From contig NC_052112.1 in NCBI RefSeq assembly GCF_012273895.1, positions 8,656,102 through 8,720,101 of the forward strand: a stretch of DNA of 64,000 nucleotides, written 5' to 3'. Under the pieces are notes generated by a model. The model ran no database searches, was not told the origin of the DNA, and saw nothing but the letters and a program-made list of their open reading frames with translations. Positions within the stretch are counted from its first letter, which is position 1. Every line of letters starts with the position of its first letter. A program made the position numbers and the translations under genes. This document shows positions 59,023 to 64,000 of this stretch, one piece after another. The stretch comes from Zerene cesonia. Lineage: Eukaryota > Arthropoda > Insecta > Lepidoptera > Pieridae.

Positions 59023-60290
59023 CTTTTATAATTTTCATTGTAATAAACAATAAATTATAAACATCTTCTGAATTCCATTGTTTATGAAACAATTGTATCG
59101 TTAAAAACCATAAAAACTTGCTTATAAAAGCACTTATGGCTTACTTTAAACCTTTTTCGATGTTTTTATTGCTTTTTTTTTGTAATTATAGTGACGGATA
59201 ATATAACAGAACATATATAGTCACAAAGGGTACATTTTCCGATATATCTGATTCCCACTGAAACGTGCGGAATATTACTATAGTTACACTAGTTTTCTTT
59301 TCTTTAAGCTTATCCCGGTAATTATTTCAATATTTTACTCGTAGCTTTCAGATGGGAAATCTTTCTACAAAATATAAAACAGACTTGCATGACATTGGAC
59401 TGCAATTATTTTCTTTATTATCCTGAAGCATAAAGTAGGTACACGTAATAAAAATAACATAGAAACCGACCCGCGTTTCTCAGAAAATATAAACCTTGGC
59501 ATTTGATAGCGCAAGTAACCGGCCATAATTATATGGTTTTAAAATTACACGAAATAACACATTAGAAAATACACGAGTAATTTAACCTCCAATCGAAATA
59601 CTTAATTTCATATTTATTAAAGCTTTCAATAATAGTATAGTATGAAGAGATATTTTTAGATATTCGATTTTAAAAGCAAATGAACAGTATTATTTTAAAG
59701 TTCAATTATTTTTCGATTGTATTTTTCTTTATTTATCACATAAAAAAATTAAGAATGAATTATCTGCGAGTTTGTAATGATTATGAAATGTATAAACATA
59801 ATAAATTATGATTTTGTAGCCTATTAATTATGTTATAATAAACTTTTGTAATATAGATACGCAAAACACAATAAGACAAACAATTGAAACAGAATTGGGG
59901 CTGAAAGTTTGTCTTCAATAACCCTGCGAACAACAAACAAACTTCGCCATTTCGTTGATGATCTATCAATTAGTATGATTACATTTTCATCTTATTTAGT
60001 GCTCGGTTTGATTTGTAATGCTTCGTTTAGAAGAGTAAAGCTTTGGAAGATCAAGGTTGAAACCTTTGTATATTTAGGGGCAGATGAATTTTACACCTGT
60101 ATCGCTGATCAATTTCCTTTTAGTACAATTGGGTTATAGTTTTTTTTTTAACTCTACAGAACCACAATTTTCAATCTTAATAAACTAGGACTCTAATAGG
60201 TTCTACTCTCTCTATAGTGTTCTCCTAGTATGTACATCACTACGTAGCATAAAACAAAGTCGCTTTCTCTGTCCCTATGTCCCTATGCAG
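59023..60290. other. Unassigned DNA
   Basis: Short frames (59781-59969, 59909-60139) without motifs. No gene recognised. Confidence 0.35.
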
Positions 60291-60400
60291 CATACATAGG
60301 GATATGCTGAAATCTTTAAAACTACGCAACGGATTTTAATAGTTTTTTTTTATAGATAGAGTGATTCAAGAGGAAAGTTAAGATGTATAATAATGTCTAT
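60291..60400 (-). repeat. Helitron-like or other interspersed fragment
   Basis: GGGATATGCTGAAATCTTTA, AAACTACGCAACGGATTTTA and TAGATAGAGTGATTCAAGAG form a word order found in lepidopteran repeats (recall). No borders are visible and the strand is uncertain. Confidence 0.35.
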
Positions 60401-60738
60401 TAAACTACTATAAATCCCAAAAACTAGTAATAGACATAGTATTATGTATGTCACAATTTTTTTAGTGGGGTATATATTTGTTTTATAAAACTAAAATTAA
60501 GTTCAATATGTATTAGCATCAGTTTATATATAACCACATTGCCAAATAAATGATTGAATTTACATATCATATTCGACCAGAATCCACAAACCTCTTAACC
60601 GCCAGCCCACACGGTATATTATTACTAGCACGTTAAATCCGCAACACATATCTTAAAAAACATCAGTAAAACCTCTTAATTCCCTAAAATTATTGCCCAA
60701 ACACGCCCCGCGCCACGCAAACGTCGTATTTCATTCAT
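60401..60738. other. Unassigned DNA
   Basis: No feature recognised up to the gap. Confidence 0.4.
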
Positions 60739-61738
60739 NNNNNNNNNNNNNNNNNNNNNNNNNNNNNNNNNNNNNNNNNNNNNNNNNNNNNNNNNNNNNN
60801 NNNNNNNNNNNNNNNNNNNNNNNNNNNNNNNNNNNNNNNNNNNNNNNNNNNNNNNNNNNNNNNNNNNNNNNNNNNNNNNNNNNNNNNNNNNNNNNNNNNN
60901 NNNNNNNNNNNNNNNNNNNNNNNNNNNNNNNNNNNNNNNNNNNNNNNNNNNNNNNNNNNNNNNNNNNNNNNNNNNNNNNNNNNNNNNNNNNNNNNNNNNN
61001 NNNNNNNNNNNNNNNNNNNNNNNNNNNNNNNNNNNNNNNNNNNNNNNNNNNNNNNNNNNNNNNNNNNNNNNNNNNNNNNNNNNNNNNNNNNNNNNNNNNN
61101 NNNNNNNNNNNNNNNNNNNNNNNNNNNNNNNNNNNNNNNNNNNNNNNNNNNNNNNNNNNNNNNNNNNNNNNNNNNNNNNNNNNNNNNNNNNNNNNNNNNN
61201 NNNNNNNNNNNNNNNNNNNNNNNNNNNNNNNNNNNNNNNNNNNNNNNNNNNNNNNNNNNNNNNNNNNNNNNNNNNNNNNNNNNNNNNNNNNNNNNNNNNN
61301 NNNNNNNNNNNNNNNNNNNNNNNNNNNNNNNNNNNNNNNNNNNNNNNNNNNNNNNNNNNNNNNNNNNNNNNNNNNNNNNNNNNNNNNNNNNNNNNNNNNN
61401 NNNNNNNNNNNNNNNNNNNNNNNNNNNNNNNNNNNNNNNNNNNNNNNNNNNNNNNNNNNNNNNNNNNNNNNNNNNNNNNNNNNNNNNNNNNNNNNNNNNN
61501 NNNNNNNNNNNNNNNNNNNNNNNNNNNNNNNNNNNNNNNNNNNNNNNNNNNNNNNNNNNNNNNNNNNNNNNNNNNNNNNNNNNNNNNNNNNNNNNNNNNN
61601 NNNNNNNNNNNNNNNNNNNNNNNNNNNNNNNNNNNNNNNNNNNNNNNNNNNNNNNNNNNNNNNNNNNNNNNNNNNNNNNNNNNNNNNNNNNNNNNNNNNN
61701 NNNNNNNNNNNNNNNNNNNNNNNNNNNNNNNNNNNNNN
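60739..61738. other. Assembly gap, 1000 N
   Basis: Exactly 1000 N. All open frames across it are artefacts of reading N. Confidence 0.95.
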
Positions 61739-61870
61739 TCTGCCCAAATGAAACAACGTCCTACAAGAAAACAGGTATGTATCACTAGTCCGACAAGAAT
61801 TGTAATTTTTTCGTTTCCCTATTTGTAAAATAAGATACAGCGAAAAAATCTTTTTTTAAATTTAAATAAC

Positions 61871-61876
61871 TTTATT
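61871..61876 (-). promoter_or_regulatory. Polyadenylation signal
   Basis: AATAAA on the minus strand, 66 bases after the stop codon of the spliced coding sequence at 61942, in an A/T-rich 3' UTR. Confidence 0.6.
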
Positions 61877-61901
61877 TTTTAGTAATCTAGGTACAAAAAT
61901 T

Positions 61902-61904
<3 letters not shown>

Positions 61905-61935
<31 letters not shown>
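61905..61935. repeat. (AT)n microsatellite
   Basis: About 15 AT units in the 3' UTR of the spliced coding sequence. Confidence 0.95.
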
Positions 61936-61938
<3 letters not shown>

Positions 61939-61941
61939 AAG

Positions 61942-62409
61942 TTAATCTTCATCAGATTCATCTGATAAATTTTCGCTACTAACATCGCTATCATCTTCAT
62001 CTGTTTCACTTTCTTCACTTGTGACATCTGACTCTGTAATAACATGAAAAAATTAAGTAAATTATATAATAATGAATAATCAATCAATACATAAAAATAG
62101 TATTAATAGGTTACCTTGTAAGTCAGAAGATAATTCTTCAAATGATGGACTTTGGGGACCATCAAACCAATAATATTCATATTTACCATCAATTATTGTC
62201 CATCCAAAATTTTCTGGCAATTTTTCCGTGGGGCACTGCATGTGTGCATTACACCATACATTGCAGATGAATACAGTTCGTTCAATTTGTTGCAACAATT
62301 CTTGTTTTGTTGGTGGCAAACTGGAAGGATCATATCCTACGATTTTATGTTTTAAAATTTTTTCATTGTCATTTTTTGATTTATACCCTTTCTCAAATAA
62401 CTCATACCG
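61942..62409 (-). CDS. 3' end of an uncharacterised spliced protein gene
   Basis: There are two coding exons. The first (62409 down to 62115) is open for 98 codons and includes SSLPPTKQELLQQIERT, then ICNVWCNAHMQCPTE, ENFGWTIIDGKYEYYWFDG and a PQSP stretch. An 81-bp intron (62114-62034) has donor CAAG|GTAACC, branch-like TACTTAAT, a T-rich tract and acceptor TTACAG. The second exon (62033-61942) reads SDVTSEESETDEDD, continues acidic and ends DESDED-stop. The split codon is G|AG (Glu). Function is unknown. LPPT..L..I.R..W..A...P...FGW..DG..W recalls uncharacterised ORFs repeated in invertebrate genomes, usually with a cysteine-rich tail instead of an acidic one (memory, unverified). Upstream an in-frame TGA (62410-62412) and no acceptor show the 5' part is missing. 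Confidence 0.6.
62034..62114 (-). other. Spliceosomal intron, 81 bp
   Basis: GT-AG borders with a consistent reading phase (phase 1) between two exons of biased composition. AT-rich, and at the short size common for insects. Confidence 0.65.
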
Positions 62410-62418
62410 TCATATCAT

Positions 62419-62941
62419 TGCTACCTCTGTTAGCTACCAAAATTGAGAATTTTCGCATAGGAAATTGTTGGGCGACTCATCGAAACGAAAGCTATTCACG
62501 AATATTCAGCTTGATAGTAATTATTTTTACATCAAGGATCTGTACTACTACTTTTGAGCGTAGGACCGGGATAATGTACCGCGCAATTTGTAGGACAATA
62601 TGTCTGTTAAATTACATGAATATTAACTAAGTACAAAAAAAAAATCAGCTGGTTAGTAATCATTTATGATGACCTCGTTATCGATACATGTCGGAAAGAG
62701 GGGACCCTTTGATCAAACCATAGATTTTGTAGGACAAATATTTTTTCGAATAATTTAGATAGTTGTCTTGAGATTTAACAAAAAAAAATTCAGTTAGTAA
62801 TAAATATTTGAGAATCATCAAATCAACATATTTTATCCTTGCTACCTCTGTTAGCTACCACAATCGAAAGTTTCGTACCGGAAATTATTGGGCGTCTCAT
62901 CAAAATAAAGCTACTCACGGATTATTAGCTTGATAGTAATC
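62419..62941 (+). repeat. Direct repeat of about 103 bp, period 421
   Basis: Units at about 62419-62521 and 62840-62941 start TGCTACCTCTGTTAGCTACC and end AGCTTGATAGTAAT, with roughly 85% identity by eye. The first unit lies within ten bases of the 5' break of the coding sequence at 62409. The spacer (62522-62839) has no recognised feature. Not coding in a shared frame. Confidence 0.75.
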
Positions 62942-63284
62942 AAGTGCAAAAATGGGCGATGGATCCTGGACTAATAGCTATTAAAATGCAATGAAGCGTC
63001 ATTTGGACTTTGATTTCTGTCGCGGGCTATGCTAATGATGCCGAAATTGTTATGCGACTTTGCCGGTTAATGCCTTTAGTTAGAGTTGTGAATCGTTTAA
63101 TTAATATTTCTGGTAAAAACGCGGTACAAACTCGCACCAATAGGAGTATAAAAACAATTATTTTAAAATATTTTTTGCAAATTACAAAATAACATTGACG
63201 AAAACTGATTCTTACCATTCACTAAATAAATAGACCTTACTATTATTTGTGGTTTTGGTAAGGCAATTGCAAGTAAATGTCTTA
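62942..63284. other. Unassigned DNA
   Basis: Short overlapping frames on both strands (63010-63218) without a motif. Confidence 0.35.
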
Positions 63285-63403
63285 TTCTAATGTACAAGCT
63301 ATATGAGTTTCATTAAAATCGATTCAGTAGCTTTTACGTGAGAGAGTAACGTACACCCACGCAACCGTATCTACAAACATCGCAATTATAACATTAGTAG
63401 GAA
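63285..63403 (-). mobile_element. Helitron-like 5' portion (GTAACCCGCGG or Lep1 relative)
   Basis: GTTTCATTAAAATCGATTCA, GTAGCTTTTACGTGAGAGAG and CGCAATTATAACATTAGTAG then GA. Confidence 0.55.
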
Positions 63404-63599
63404 AGTAGGATTAATGCGAAAATATGTTTATTGGTCTATCTATTAAAGTCGTAATGGAGTGACTTCATGGTATAATTATTGTTGCTGGAGATAAGAGGCT
63501 AGACAGTGACATAGTCTAATTGGTACATTTCATACCCATGTGAATTTCCCAAACTATACAGAAAGTGGCTAGCTAGACGTCTATATTATGTCTGTTACT

Positions 63600-63834
63600 T
63601 TATGTTATCTAAATATATATAACTCAAAGACTGACATAGTGATATATCAACGCACATCCCAAACCATTGGACGAATCGGGCTGAAATTTCGCATGTAGAT
63701 AGGTGTTATGACGTAGGCATCCGCCAAGAAAGGAATTTGATAAATTTTACCCCTAAGGGGATAAAACAAAAACAAAAGCTTGTACCATGAAATTTTATTA
63801 AGACCGAGCGAGCAAAGCTGCGGACAACAGCTAG
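63600..63834 (+). mobile_element. Helitron-like element (ATCAACGCACA family)
   Basis: AAATATATATAACTCAAAGA, GATATATCAACGCACATCCC, GGGCTGAAATTTCGCATG, ending GCAAAGCTGCGGACAACAGC then TAGT. A relative is at 58828-59022. Confidence 0.6.
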
Positions 63835-64000
63835 TTTGTTTTACAATCTTACTTTAATGAAGGCAACTTCATACTTTTACTATCGAACTCGCGAAGTCGC
63901 AGCGGAACTTTTTATTATTATTCAATAATTGCAAATATGATATTATAGTTTGCCATAACTCAACACACATACGAAAGGTCAGGAAAGCAATTCTGACTCT
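63835..64000. other. Unassigned DNA to the window end
   Basis: No feature recognised. Confidence 0.4.

Noticed and set aside
62307..62630. 107-codon plus-strand frame
   Set aside because: It overlaps the antisense of the better-supported spliced coding sequence and the direct repeat.
1..63600. Similarity between the window start (CATGTCCATGCAAATTTCC) and 63530-63560
   Set aside because: Only scattered words match; too weak to call a repeat.

Overview
The window is AT-rich nuclear DNA of a lepidopteran (moth or butterfly). The diagnosis rests on repeats. There are about nine copies of a Lep1-type Helitron-like element, three or more related Helitron-like families, a SINE group with the GGTAAGCG..ACCACCGCCC head typical of Lepidoptera (Heliconius Metulj-like, by recall), tRNA-derived SINEs ending in (ATG)n, and several LINE relics. 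No gene of known cellular function was recognised, and most of the window looks like intergenic or intronic sequence. Three gaps (21364-22363, 33311-34310, 60739-61738) are each exactly 1000 N, so they are placeholders of unknown true size.

Layout. 1-7 kb: an imperfect hairpin, one SINE nested inside another with an 8-bp target duplication (2550-3000), a MITE with perfect 15-bp inverted ends (4587-4796), a LINE relic (5942-6181), a striking 50-bp hairpin (6257-6306) and the C-terminus of an RTE-type LINE (6455-6562, minus). 9-18 kb: a GC-rich palindrome, Helitron-like copies, a textbook hAT MITE (16807-16971) and SINEs. 18.9-19.2 kb: a weak promoter-like patch. 20.2-22.6 kb: LINE reverse transcriptase pieces, a tRNA-like sequence and a gap. 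25-32 kb: Helitron-like copies and two more copies of the tRNA-bearing retroelement, one with a complete cloverleaf (31590-31778). 34-60 kb: mostly unassigned AT-rich DNA with scattered repeats, several perfect inverted repeats (41997-42068, 44755-44795) and a LINE 3' end with a stem-loop (43455-43600). 61.9-63 kb: the only convincing spliced coding sequence, followed by a 103-bp direct repeat.

The most interesting material is of two kinds. First, a retroelement family whose 3' region carries a 72-nt tRNA-like cloverleaf. Its copies have target duplications of about 13 bp and are 5'-truncated at different points. One copy (21185-22547) is joined to LINE reverse transcriptase sequence in an arrangement that looks like twin-primed inversion. 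This may be a LINE with a tRNA-like 3' UTR, or a SINE mobilised together with a LINE; the sequence alone does not settle it. Second, the last two coding exons of an uncharacterised protein on the minus strand (61942-62409), with a clean 81-bp intron, an acidic C-terminus and a polyadenylation signal, broken at its 5' side next to a duplicated module.

The genes do not form a pathway. The biology visible here is transposition: Helitron-like elements inserted next to one another, SINEs that share 3' words with RTE LINEs, and short DNA-transposon derivatives.
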